NCBI RefSeq assembly: GCF_028389875.1
Contig: NC_084677.1
Coordinates: forward strand, 7,606,017 to 7,670,016
Source of the DNA: Rhea pennata
Lineage: Eukaryota; Chordata; Aves; Rheiformes; Rheidae
DNA: 64,000 bases
Direction: 5' to 3'
In this document: positions 36,937 through 45,142 of the stretch, piece by piece
Position numbering within the stretch: position 1 is the stretch's first letter
How the letters are laid out: each line of letters opens with the position of its first letter
Translations under genes and position numbers: made by a program
The notes under the pieces: generated by a model
Told to the model about the DNA's origin: nothing
Database searches by the model: none
Seen by the model: the letters and a program-made list of their open reading frames with translations, nothing else

Positions 36937-39900
36937 GAGAGAGAGAGAGAACAAAAATACAGGAATCTAGAACAAATGAGAGTAGTCAAATGCATATACC
37001 ACTTTCTCAGGGCAGAAGTGTTTGACCCTAGCCTTTTGGTGTCCTCTTCTGGAGACCTGAAAGCAGAAATTGTAACCCACCAGCCTGCTGGGGCAGGGAA
37101 TTCTTGATTATTCAAGAGTGTAAACTAGCTTCTACTGGGGGCTGTAGGACAAGGGCATAATAAATTTATAACTTTTGCTTTTTGAGAGCGTGAAAAGACA
37201 CACAACTGCTGTGTGTCTGTCTGTCTATATTTTCTTCCAGGCTGGGTCAAGTATGTGGCCTTCAGGGATTCCTAAAACTTGTGGAAATTCTTGCAGCATT
37301 TCCATCACTTCAGCATTTAGAGTGAGTAATTCTAAAGCTTAACCATGCTAATATTGCTCCTCCGTAGCCCTTGATGATAGGGGAGCTCATGTACCCGAGA
37401 AGTGTTTTATTTGCAATAGGACTGCTTGTTTTGGTGAACAAACTGAACAAAATATTCAGTGAATAGAACAACAGACTGACAGGTAAGGTTCATCAGGTCT
37501 CTTGCTGATGCCAGTTAAGCTATTTCCTTCATTTGGTATCCCTTCAGTCGCTTCCACCTCTGTTAGTACTTGTGGGAGAGGTTTAATGCAGTGGCCTCTC
37601 TTGGTGCTCCCTCTTGCTGCAATGGCACTGACTGTCACTGCCTACTTACTTCTTTTTCTTCATGCAAGTTCTATAACCACCTGAGTCACTGGCCTCTCCA
37701 TGCTAAGGTCTCAGAGATCCCTGTAAAGTCTGTCCCCTGAGAGAACAGGCTAGCTCCTGAGCCATGAGCAGTATTAAATGATGGGGTTAACTTGGGTGCA
37801 TGTGCCTGTGCTGTGTAATGAATCCTCCAGGGTCAACAGGCATCTTGAACTTCTCGCAATGCATGCAAGAACTTGAGTTTTGCAAGTTTGTTTCACGTAA
37901 AAGATACGAGCTCTGTTCAAAAACAAAAACCCTCCTCTAGTGTTTGGTTTCTTTTTGCCCGTATATCTTTGCCCTGTCTTTGTCCCTTCCTTTACCAGGA
38001 GGAATATTAGAAACACAGAACTCCAGTTACTGTTTATTCTCTCACATCCATGGCAAACCAGCTATCTCTAAATTTTAAGCTGCTTTCCTCTAGAAAGAAT
38101 CACAACAACAAAAGCTAATATTCTACCATCGTATCTCTTGGAAGATCACTGGGTTTTGAGAGGGCATTCAGCCTTACTGGCTCAGCCCATTGGCTATTTA
38201 TGTGTATGGTTCCTGAACAGTAGCCTATTTATATTTTGGAAAAACAGTTGAGCTCTAAAATTGGAAAGAGCTCGATGAATCCCAGTGCTGTCTATGAGAT
38301 CAGAAAGGCATCTAGTATCTAATTGAGACTACCTAAAACTCTTTCCATCAGAGTACCTAAATGAAAAAAGCTTCATTTCTGATACCATCTTGGTGAGGAA
38401 CAATTTAAGCAAGAATCTACAGCATGTACTGGATTTTGTCGTTGTCTTTTTTCTTTTTTTTCTTTTTTTTTCTTTTTTTTTTTTTTTTTTCCTGTGTGCA
38501 CAGGAAGTTTTATTTCAGTATAGCTGAAACACAGCTATTTCATAACCATTTTAATAACTGTTAGTATATGGTGAAGTAAAGCTTCCTTACTTTAAGTGCT
38601 ACCTACCATTTGTATACCAGAGGAAATGGGTCAAACCATTCAACTAGCGAAAATAAATCTTAGGCTGTATATTCAGGTAGCAGAGAGCTGCTTAATAGAG
38701 AAACTGGAATTTGTGAGATGTTTCTTGCTGATTAGAGGCTAATATGGAGAGGAAGGTTTTCAAGATATGAAGAGTGGTCTGTGAGGTGGATAAAACAAAA
38801 ATTTTTATTGAAAGGGAACTAATTTCCTCTCTGTGATCATACAGCCTTGAAGCTCTGAATGAGAATGACATAGGAGATGAAGGAGCAAAGAGTCTATCTG
38901 AAGTCTTTCCAAAGCTGACATCGCTGGAAACATTAAAGTAAGTTGCAAGGTTAAGTTTTAGAAAATTTTGAAAAGAAATGGATTAATCCTCGAGCCTAAT
39001 GGATTGCACCTTAACAGTTACGAGCACAAGGAACCCATGGGCCTTATAGACCACTTGGCATATGGGCATATTTAGCCAGTACATTCATCAGAGAAATGGG
39101 TTAATCCTATAGCATTAGGGATTGTATAGTAACAATTTTCCATTTCCCTTCAAGGGTAGTCATTTTTTTTTCCTACATTTGACCTAAACAGACTATGCAA
39201 ATTACTTAAAAACAAAGTGTATATCAAATATTTTAAATACTTCAGGGTCTGTTTCAGGGAGAGCTGCCTCAGAACTTCAAGCAATGCAGACAAAACCAGG
39301 CCAAGGCAGCAAGCCCTTAAGAAGGGGAAGGACAAAGTGCAGAAGAAGACAGAAGGAAGAGAGTGAAGTAGCAATGGAGATTCCAGAAGAGCTCAGGTTG
39401 CTCCTTCTGATAGCAGTGAGGGAGTGAGGGAGTGGGATAGGGACAGGCAGTGCATGTCAATCACAGCCTCACACAGTTTAGACCACCCTGTACAGTGGCA
39501 GCAGTGAGCTGAATTTTCTTTTCAGGAGGAATAGGTAGTTTTTGCTGTCCCCCTTATCCCTGTCTTCTATCCTTAGCAGCCTGCTGCCCTAGGTAACTAT
39601 CCAGCTTTGCAGTCCTGTGCAATCAGTAGGCTTCCTGAATGTATATGCTTTGTGTCTGGGTTAACACATGGAACGCTTCAGGCTTGTGTCAGTTTAGATG
39701 TTGGGATCTATTAAAGGGAAGGTTTTCTGTTCTCGTTCTGTTCTCGTTCTGTTCTCTTTCCACTGCAGGTACAAGTTACTGCTCTAGTTTTTTCAGAAAT
39801 GTTCCAAATTTAGCAAGAGGATAATGTTAAAGTCTCTTGAAATTCATTCTAATCTTGGATTCTAGATTAGAGAAAAGTCTCAAGTTAATAGTAGCTCAGA

Positions 39901-42434
39901 AGAGGCTTTATTTTACTATATTACAGTTATATTTGCTGTTTGTTAGAATAAATGTGCTCAACTAATAAAACCCATCTTATTTACTATAGCTTATCACAGA
40001 ACAAGATAACAGATGTAGGTGCAGAGAAGCTAGCTAAAGCTCTGCCTTCCTTGTCTTCATTGAAGATTCTTAGGTAAGTAAGAGGTTGTATCCTGTTCAA
40101 TTGTTTTGTACAACAAATCTCACTGCTTCTGTCAAAAATTACTGAACATGGAACAAAGATTCACACATTTTGTGACAGGCAAGCTTTGGACTTCATTCTT
40201 GCACAAAGCTCAGTCTCACTGCAAGTGGCAAGGCATGTCTTATAAGGAAGGCTTGCATGTTTGACTTCCCTTCCTCTCATTTGCATGCCAGTCATTTCCA
40301 GACATCTGTCTTCAGGAAGCAAAAAAAGGTATAAGCAAGTGTAGACATACCAAAGTATATCTCAGGCATATAACAAGGACTATACCGACTTTTAAATCCT
40401 ATTCAGAATACCCACAGATCAATAATGCCTGTACAAATGCTTACACAGGACCGTGATCTACTACTTGCTGAGTAAAATGCAGTGGCAGCAATGTGGTGGT
40501 GTGTGCTTGCTGGTACAAAACCAATGGTCCATCCTACTCCATTAAAATGTCTGGTATAGGGCTGAATGAAGAGTCTTAGAGAGAAATGTAAGAAACTTTA
40601 GTGTACAATTATGGAATAACTTGCTCACATGGAAATCCTATTCTGAATGCCCTTCCCCAAATCTTTGTGCTTTATCTTCTTGCAGATTTTTAATTTGATT
40701 TAATGTAGACAAAATATTCTCATTCATTTAGACCTATTTTTGTTGTATCTGTGTAAGCTGAGGAAGGGAGGTAGTTCTGTGCTTTAATTGATACAGAAAA
40801 CATGAAACTTGTGTTTTAAAGATTAACTCCAAATAGAGAAGCATAAATTGGAAGTTAAGCTGTACCAACCCTATCTGCAATTCCTTGATCTAATAGATAA
40901 CTAGTTTACATTTTCCATTATTCAGTTGTGACTATACTGGTTTTGTTTTTTGCAGTTTGTACAATAATAGCATTTGTGATTTTGGAGCAGAAAATCTTGC
41001 AAAAATTCTTCCTGCAATGTCATCTTTAAGAGTGTTAGAGTAAGTATGAAATCTTCTGAGATGATCTAGGTTAGCAAAGTTGCTTACATTCTGAAAATTC
41101 GGATCAATGCTGAGGGAAAGTAGAGAAGACAGGATCTGAGGAGGAAGCGTTATGATTTGTGATTATGTTTGGCTTAGAAGAGGCTGATGTTGGTTAAGAC
41201 GTAAAGGTTGTGGAAAGATTAAAAGATGATGCCTGATGTGTATTTGCCTGAAAATACTATTTTTTGCCCCTACTGGATACAAACAATTCTGGTTTTCTGG
41301 ACTGCTATTCTGGACTGCAGCAGCAGAGAATTTTTAAGAAGGCTGTTTTGATTCTAGGGGATGTTGAAGACTTGTATTGTTGCTGCCTCTCAATTTTGGA
41401 AAGCTTTGTGTTATTCCAGCCTCAAGTGCTGAGAAAACATGCTTATGCTGGAGTCCAGATAGATTCAGTGGTTAGACAAGTTTAAGGAGCAGTTCACCAT
41501 AGATTCTGTGGAGCCACTGGAGCTTTGGGGTTTTGGAAGCAGGGATCTATCTCGATTTTTTTTTTCTTTTTCTTTCTTCCACCATCCTTAGATAAGCCTC
41601 TGTGATATTCCTGATACTGAATGAAATGTTTGATTGTACGCCTAGGTGATGTGATCTAAATTAGCAGATATGTTGGGTTTTTCTTTCCTCAGTGTTCAGT
41701 ATAACAAAATAACTGACGTTGGAGCCCAAAAGCTGACTGACAGCCTAAGAAAATGTCCCCATATTAAGAATTTGCTGTAAGTCTCTTGATATTTTGTTTG
41801 TTGTGTCTTAGGTCTGTAAGTTAGCTTAGAATTCATGCTGAAGTTGTATTCTGCATATGTCAGGTTTGTAAGAGGCACGAAAAGGAAATTACCAAAATGC
41901 AAAAGTAGTCACAGAAATGTTACAAATGTCATCTCATTAATTCCCCACTGCCCCATGGGAAGCACATTTATCCAGCTTTAAGCATAGTTTGCACTGAGCT
42001 TCCTATTGTTCATCCCAGTGTACCGTCCTAGTGTACCTGACCCACTCTGGGCCACAGGACTTGGGTTTGAAGGATGAACCATGCATAGCCATCACTGGAG
42101 ACTGAAGCTACCAGCGTACATTCAGAGTTGGAGAGTTTGACAGGAAGCTAAAGAATACTTAGGGAGACAGGACTGTAATGTGTCCTATAACCAGAGTCAT
42201 CGGAGAGATTTCTTTGTTCTAAAATAAAATACATTTTAATTTGTTCCACAGTTTAAATACTTCTATAGAACTATATCCGAAAGGGAAAGGGAACTTTTAC
42301 AAAGAAACTATGAAACAAGTTATGCTTAAAATCTTTTTTCTTTATGAATTTGCTCTTACAGGATATGGAATCCTACCATTCCCTATGGAGTTCTTGAACA
42401 CCTTCATCAGTTGGATTCTAGAATTTGTTTGTAG
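13909..42434 (+). CDS. CIITA: MHC class II transactivator (CIITA), complete 18-exon coding region
   Basis: CIITA is the nuclear co-activator that docks on the RFX/CREB/NF-Y complex at S-X-Y promoters and switches on MHC class II, invariant chain and DM genes. Coding exons: 13909-14206, 24885-25028, 26803-26931, 27401-27460, 28813-28893, 29520-29579, 31189-31329, 31473-31529, 33108-33173, 33628-35335, 35449-35622, 36459-36530, 37241-37321, 38845-38937, 39990-40073, 40956-41039, 41693-41776 and 42362-42434. These sum to 3,489 nt (1,162 codons plus stop) with no in-frame stop, and every intron is GT-AG. Domains in order: CARD-like region (about 1-99), acidic activation region (about 106-190), Ser/Pro/Thr-rich linker (to about 345), NACHT with P-loop GKAGMGKS at about 440-447 and Walker [10 protein letters not shown] near 515-523, then leucine-rich repeats (about 997-1162). 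Order and sequence match mammalian CIITA throughout. Translation can also start at ATG 24902 in exon 2, giving 1,057 residues. The protein appears functional; no damaging change was seen. Confidence 0.97.
14207..24884 (+). other. CIITA intron 1 (10.7 kb), probable site of downstream alternative promoters
   Basis: Large AT-rich intron between the CARD exon and exon 2. It contains the CR1 LINE at about 20,310-22,602 and otherwise short, unsupported ORFs. In mammals, promoters III (B cell) and IV (IFN-gamma inducible) lie in the equivalent interval, shortly before exon 2. I looked at 23,300-24,880 for the E-box, GAS and IRF combination of promoter IV and saw no convincing cluster. No mammal-like type III coding exon was recognised. 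Confidence 0.7.
20310..22602 (+). mobile_element. CR1 LINE, 5'-truncated, with most of the reverse transcriptase
   Basis: A 2.3-kb chicken-repeat-1 type non-LTR retrotransposon in sense orientation inside CIITA intron 1. It begins within the end of the endonuclease region ([17 protein letters not shown], about 20,357-20,407). It continues through the linker (MSKELLAK at 20,634) into the reverse transcriptase: [20 protein letters not shown] from about 21,480, [14 protein letters not shown] from about 21,639, and the catalytic FADDTKLGG from about 21,728. The frame closes at 22,525. The 3' end has the typical GGTTGGACTAGATGATCTCC block and terminal ATTCTGTGATTCT. The coding frame is broken by a TGA at 21,195 where CR1 normally has Trp, a frameshift just before 21,293, another shift between about 20,480 and 20,634, and a TGA at 22,220. 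It is dead but well preserved, hence fairly young. Confidence 0.96.
24885..25028 (+). CDS. CIITA: CIITA coding exon 2: acidic domain and alternative start ATG
   Basis: Encodes residues 100-147, including [20 protein letters not shown], which corresponds to the start of the mammalian acidic transactivation domain (GGYLELLNSDADPLCLYHFY in human, from memory). The ATG at 24902 has a good context (ATCATGG, A at -3 and G at +4) and sits at the equivalent of human MELGPLEGG. Transcripts starting downstream of exon 1 would therefore make a 1,057-residue protein without the CARD. Acceptor ATTTCAG ends at 24884 and donor GCAG/GTTAGT follows 25028. Confidence 0.96.
26803..26931 (+). CDS. CIITA: CIITA coding exon 3: acidic domain
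   Basis: Encodes residues 148-190 ([19 protein letters not shown] followed by an acidic stretch and NTREAYARI). It aligns with human EPDTDTINCDQFSRLLCDME and ETREAYANI, including the REAYA motif. The acidic region recruits CBP/p300 and the basal transcription machinery. Acceptor TTCTAG ends at 26802; donor ATAG/GTATGA. A 25-T, 11-G tract starts only ten bases into the following intron. Confidence 0.96.
   Translation: MLKLIPAVTISSITWISFVQWKMMKMGMNCISIPTQEKLMLE
26942..26977. repeat. T25-G11 homopolymer tract beside the exon 3 donor
   Basis: Twenty-five T (26,942-26,966) followed directly by eleven G (26,967-26,977), starting ten bases after the donor GT of CIITA exon 3. U-rich tracts just downstream of 5' splice sites are known binding sites for TIA1-type splicing factors, and G runs for hnRNP H/F. 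A role here is inference only. Confidence 0.9.
27401..27460 (+). CDS. CIITA: CIITA coding exon 4
   Basis: Encodes residues 191-210 ([20 protein letters not shown]), matching the human segment beginning AELDQYVFQDSQLEGLSKDI. Acceptor TTGATAG ends at 27400 and donor TTTG/GTAAGA follows 27460. The exon is 60 nt with phase 1 on both sides. Confidence 0.93.
28813..28893 (+). CDS. CIITA: CIITA coding exon 5
   Basis: Encodes residues 211-237 ([16 protein letters not shown] to QKCHKR). It matches the human stretch leading to GQKSQKRPFPEE by position and by the closing basic QK.KR motif. Acceptor TTTTTAGCAG ends at 28812; donor CGAA/GTGAGT. The end of a 111-codon minus-strand ORF overlaps this exon in antisense. 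Confidence 0.88.
29520..29579 (+). CDS. CIITA: CIITA coding exon 6
   Basis: Encodes residues 238-257 ([20 protein letters not shown]), taking the place of human PFPEELPADLKHWKP. Similarity is weak, but splice sites (CCATCAG ending at 29519; ATTG/GTGAGT) and phase 1 at both ends fit exactly. It joins directly to exon 7. The roughly 65-residue Pro/Ser-rich piece that follows in human was not found in the 1.6-kb intron. Confidence 0.85.
31189..31329 (+). CDS. CIITA: CIITA coding exon 7
   Basis: Encodes residues 258-304, with [20 protein letters not shown] and ending [10 protein letters not shown]. The end aligns with human TGVSSIFIYHG, which anchors the assignment. It lies in the Pro/Ser/Thr-rich linker between the acidic domain and NACHT. 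Acceptor CATTCCAG ends at 31188; donor CCAG/GTAGGA. Confidence 0.9.
31473..31529 (+). CDS. CIITA: CIITA coding exon 8
   Basis: Encodes residues 305-323 ([19 protein letters not shown]), a short Pro/Ser/Thr-rich piece equivalent to human VPQASQVPPPSGFTVHGL by position. Acceptor TTTCATTTCCAG ends at 31472; donor TGTG/GTAAGC. The preceding intron is only 143 bp. Sequence similarity alone would not identify this exon; splice sites, phase and position do. Confidence 0.83.
32232..32247 (-). promoter_or_regulatory. CTCF-type core motif in CIITA intron 8
   Basis: Read on the minus strand the sequence is GCCACCAGAGGGCAAC, which fits the CTCF core CCACNAGRKGGCRSY with at most a minor mismatch at the edge. 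It sits in the 1.6-kb intron between exons 8 and 9. Human CIITA and the neighbouring locus are known to be organised by chromatin loops, so an insulator or loop anchor is plausible. Occupancy cannot be judged from sequence. Confidence 0.5.
33108..33173 (+). CDS. CIITA: CIITA coding exon 9
   Basis: Encodes residues 324-345 ([20 protein letters not shown] and RP), leading into the segment equivalent to human KLPKWPEPVEQFYRSL. Acceptor TTTCTGCAG ends at 33107; donor CCAA/GTGAGT. It is 66 nt with phase 1 on both sides and lies in the linker before NACHT. Confidence 0.87.
33628..35335 (+). CDS. CIITA: CIITA coding exon 10: NACHT NTPase and associated helical domains
   Basis: The large exon (1,708 nt, residues 346-914) starts with [13 protein letters not shown], equivalent to human PVEQFYRSLQD. 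It contains the NACHT GTP-binding domain: Walker A GKAGMGKS (about 440-447), FVFWFECK, Walker [12 protein letters not shown] (about 514-524), and sensor-like [13 protein letters not shown]. Human has GKAGQGKS and VLLILDGFEEL, so the P-loop and the FDGFE core are conserved. Winged-helix/HD regions follow, including [36 protein letters not shown] and [15 protein letters not shown], all closely matching human. GTP binding is needed for nuclear accumulation and activity. Acceptor TTTCTCTAG ends at 33627; donor TTCAG/GTTGGT. It is the only internal exon whose length is not a multiple of three. Confidence 0.98.
35449..35622 (+). CDS. CIITA: CIITA coding exon 11
   Basis: Encodes residues 915-972, starting [16 protein letters not shown] and including [19 protein letters not shown]. 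This matches human RAALSDTVALWESLQQ and EKFTIEPFKAKSLKDVEDL. Acceptor CACTTTACAG ends at 35448, after an intron of only 113 bp; donor AGCTG/GTAGGC. It links the NACHT-associated region to the leucine-rich repeats. Confidence 0.97.
36459..36530 (+). CDS. CIITA: CIITA coding exon 12
   Basis: Encodes residues 973-996 ([20 protein letters not shown] then KIEF), equivalent to human ...AGELPAVRDLKKLEFALG. Acceptor TTATTTAG ends at 36458; donor TTTGC/GTAAGT. 72 nt, phase 2 on both sides. Confidence 0.93.
36907..36950. repeat. A26 tract followed by (GA)9
   Basis: Intronic simple repeat: 26 A then nine GA units, forming a 44-bp purine-only strand in CIITA intron 12. Confidence 0.95.
37241..37321 (+). 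CDS. CIITA: CIITA coding exon 13: first leucine-rich repeat
   Basis: Encodes residues 997-1023 ([20 protein letters not shown] then FPSLQHL), matching human ALGPVSGPQAFPKLVRILTAFSSLQHL. Acceptor TTTTCTTCCAG ends at 37240; donor TTAGA/GTGAGT. The leucine-rich repeats take part in self-association, nuclear import and MHC class II promoter activation. Confidence 0.96.
38451..38492. repeat. Polypyrimidine tract (T runs with single C)
   Basis: Long T runs interrupted by isolated C in CIITA intron 13, ending in CCTGTG. It is a simple low-complexity tract with no coding content. Confidence 0.85.
38845..38937 (+). CDS. CIITA: CIITA coding exon 14: leucine-rich repeat
   Basis: Encodes residues 1024-1054 ([20 protein letters not shown], then [11 protein letters not shown]), matching human DLDALSENKIGDEGVSQLSATFPQLKSLETL. 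Acceptor ATCATACAG ends at 38844; donor TTAAA/GTAAGT. At 93 nt it is three residues longer than the three 84-nt repeat exons that follow. Confidence 0.97.
39990..40073 (+). CDS. CIITA: CIITA coding exon 15: leucine-rich repeat
   Basis: Encodes residues 1055-1082 ([20 protein letters not shown], then SLSSLKIL), matching human NLSQNNITDLGAYKLAEALP. Acceptor TTACTATAG ends at 39989; donor CTTAG/GTAAGT. One 28-residue repeat per exon (84 nt), phase 2 to phase 2. Confidence 0.97.
40956..41039 (+). CDS. CIITA: CIITA coding exon 16: leucine-rich repeat
   Basis: Encodes residues 1083-1110 ([20 protein letters not shown], then AMSSLRVL), matching human SLYNNCICDVGAESLARVLP. Acceptor TTTTTTGCAG ends at 40955; donor TTAGA/GTAAGT. 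84 nt, a single repeat unit. Confidence 0.97.
41693..41776 (+). CDS. CIITA: CIITA coding exon 17: leucine-rich repeat
   Basis: Encodes residues 1111-1138 ([20 protein letters not shown], then KCPHIKNL), matching human DVQYNKFTAAGAQQLAASLRRCPHVETL. Acceptor CTTTCCTCAG ends at 41692; donor TTGCT/GTAAGT. 84 nt, a single repeat unit. Confidence 0.97.
42362..42434 (+). CDS. CIITA: CIITA coding exon 18: C-terminus and stop
   Basis: Encodes residues 1139-1162 ([20 protein letters not shown], then ICL) and the TAG stop at 42432-42434. It matches human MWTPTIPFSVQEHLQQQDSRISLR almost to the last residue, which fixes the end of the gene. The acceptor CTCTTACAG ends at 42361. An ATTAAA hexamer at 42482-42487 is the closest polyadenylation-like signal. 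The true 3' end is not determined. Confidence 0.97.
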
Positions 42435-43628
42435 ATTCATTTGATCCTATAAAGGTAACTTAAACCCTAGCTCCATGAGACATTAAAATCTGTTTTGATG
42501 GCACATATCGATGCATCAAAAGTTCTATAGATCCATAATGGGAAGAAATGATGTAGGCTAAATTTGGACTACAAATTTCAGGAGCCATCTTAATATTGCT
42601 GACTTTATTCCCGTTTTTTCCTCTTGTTCCTTTTTGCCTATTTCATGATTTCTTATGCTTAGAACTCACTGTCTCCAGAGGCCTGTATCATGCTGCTCTT
42701 CTTAACAAGCAGATGTAGGTGCACCTATTTTCTTTTTCACATAGATATTCACCTGACACCATCTTGTATCACACTTCTGCAATTCTATTTCAGCATCCAG
42801 GACCTTGAATGACAGTGTCACATCTCTGTGAAGCCAGAGCTAACTGTACTGGACACTGCTGGCCCCTTTGGTATAGTCTGCCATTAGCCAAGTTGGAACA
42901 GCTGAGGTTAGGGGAGAAAAATTCTGTGCACAATGTGCTTATTGGCAGTGTGTGGTCTGATACTCTTCATCAAACCACATCTTTGCAGTTGCCCCAGCAT
43001 GAACACTAAAGGAATCTGGAGCAGTGCTGGGCTAAGGCTTTGCAGCAGGCCTACAGAAAAGTTCAAGAACATTGATAACAGCTATGGAGGATATTCTGTT
43101 TGATCTGTGATGAACTTGACTTCATTATAAATTCTGATGCAGACATAGTGTTTAAAGCTCCTCTTAGAGGACAGCAGGCTTCTTCCAAAGAAGAATTCAA
43201 GGAGGATCACCAGACCTCTGAGGGGTATGAGGCACAGAGAATGGCGCAAGGTCATAGGAATTAGGATGTCTTTAAAATCTGGGAGCTCCTCTGAGAATCC
43301 TAATCTCTGAAATAGGCAGACTATTGCCATTAGAGGTTAGAAAGAATGGGGTGTGGTGCTGGACTTTTCTGCAGTGAGTTCTGAATTGTTGTTTTTCTCC
43401 CCTTTGTGGTTTTATCTTTCTGACTGCACTCAGAAGAGCTTTTCCTCCAAGTCTGGTCTTCTGCACCATGTCACAGATCTTCCCTGATTTTGTCCTGCTC
43501 TAGGATTAAACAATGTTTTGTCCTGCAGCTCCATTTCCAGACATGCTTTCTCTACCCTCCTCTGCTAAATCTGGTTTACCTCACCAGAGTTGTGTAGCAG
43601 CATTTGCTTTCACATGGAGAATGCTTTC

Positions 43629-43722
43629 ACATTCCCTCAAAAGGGAATGTCAAGCCCATATGTGGTAATATATATTACCATAATATTATTAATATTATAT
43701 ATATATGTGGTAATATATGCCC
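43629..43722. repeat. Cluster of perfect inverted repeats, AT-rich
   Basis: ACATTCCCT (43,629-43,637), a CAAA loop and AGGGAATGT (43,642-43,650) form a perfect 9-bp hairpin. It is followed within 70 bp by the palindrome GGTAATATATATTACC, an alternating TA tract, a direct repeat of ATATGTGGTAATATAT, and the palindrome CCATTCGAATGG. The cluster looks prone to cruciform formation. No transposon ends were recognised. Confidence 0.7.
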
Positions 43723-44990
43723 ATTCGAATGGTAATATCATGCCCAAAGCATAGTCTCCATCCAGGTCCTCACTTCTGTCTCTCTATCAGTTAGTGAACA
43801 TGTATCAAACCTTGCTTAATGAGTTTGGTGAAACTTCCCTTTCACTTGAAATAGTGAGATAGTATCCCCCGATACCCCTGAGAGGTTACCCTGCTTCTCT
43901 GCTGGTTCTCCATGAATTGCTGATTCTATCTGGTTTTACCAGGCACAGAAACAGCATCAAGGCATAGGTGGCTAAGTAAAGAGATGCTGCCTCAGTGGCA
44001 CACATCAACATCAGATCAGTTCCCCTTTTCTCCACTCCATTCACCTTACATGCCCTATCTGCTTGGCAATAGTACTAGCAGACTGCAAGAGTGCTGCACG
44101 GGGAAGAGCAAACTACTCCTAGGACGACTCCTAGTTCAGCCCAGTGACTGGCAGCTGGCCTGCTAACCTGCTGTTTTACGTTGCACAAAACTAAACACCT
44201 CTGTGTTCTTGTCATGTTTAATAGATGAGTTCTGTACGCCTAAGGGATTAAGTTTTATGCTGATTTTTAGTAAGACCTTTCACTTTTCCGTTGTTAATAC
44301 AAATTCCCAGCATCTGTTAGTCTCACCATGACACTGAGCCTATACTGGACCCAGAGCAAACCATTGTTCCCTACAGTCCTTGTTCTCATTCTGTTTTTTT
44401 GTAATTTGCCCACTTGCAACCACATTTACTTTGATTCTCCTTGCTCTGTCTCAAGGATCATAGAAATAATTGCACTGTGACCAAAGAACAGTTTGTTGAT
44501 GATCAACAGATTTGACTGCCCTGAGATTTAGGGGCTGAAGGAGCTACAGCAGGCACAGGACATTATGGTTTCATCTAGTATTTTTACTCTCACTTTTTTG
44601 CCCTGTGCTCTCCCTTGCTCTTGAAAAATCACTCAGGATGCAACAGAGAAATTATACCAATAAAGAGGCAGAAGGCAGAGTAAACCCAGACACCAGAGGC
44701 TCTCCAGCTTTCTTTCAGAAAGCCGAATACATATTGCAGAGGCAGCACCAGCTGCATGAATTGTGTTTGAATGGTCCTGGCAATGGCTGTGGCTGTCTAT
44801 GGTTCCCTAAGCTGTGGAGCAAGCAAATGTTTTGCACGACTCTCACTCTCAGTGCACTGATCACAAGATGTAGACTTGGCTATTTATGTGGCACTGATTA
44901 GGCTGCAGACTGTGGAAGACAGGTGCCATATCAGCTCCACAGACTAGCTGAATATAGCAGCAGTGAAACATTGTAGTGATCCTTAACTGC

Positions 44991-45142
44991 AGTGATCCTT
45001 AGTGCTTGTCACATCTGCTTTACACACTGAAGGTCCTAGGTTCAAGCCCCAGTGGAACCAGCACCAGGAAATCTTTGGGAGGTTGGACTAGACGATCTCC
45101 AGAGGTCCCTTCCAACCTTACTGATTCTGTGATTCTGTAATA
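44991..45142 (+). mobile_element. tRNA-derived SINE with CR1-type 3' tail (TguSINE1-like)
   Basis: The left part contains CTGAAGGTCCTAGGTTCAAG then CCCC and a CCA at 45,058-45,060. This resembles the 3' half of a tRNA (isoleucine type best) with a B-box-like GGTTCAAGCCC at 45,039-45,049. The right part, GGAGGTTGGACTAGACGATC to ATTCTGTGATTCTGT, is the 3' end of CR1. A tRNA head fused to a CR1 tail is the structure of TguSINE1, described from the zebra finch, which is mobilised by CR1. The left boundary is uncertain: the tRNA 5' half is poorly preserved or truncated. An 11-bp direct repeat, AGTGATCCTTA, occurs at 44,975 and 44,991. A chance join of a CR1 tail to unique sequence is the alternative. 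Confidence 0.65.

Noticed and set aside
36895-37107. Short ORFs through the A26-(GA)9 tract
   Set aside because: Lys and Arg-Glu runs encoded by a simple repeat.
44659-44664. AATAAA as the CIITA polyadenylation signal
   Set aside because: More than 2.2 kb beyond the stop with an ATTAAA much closer; nothing supports such a long 3' UTR.
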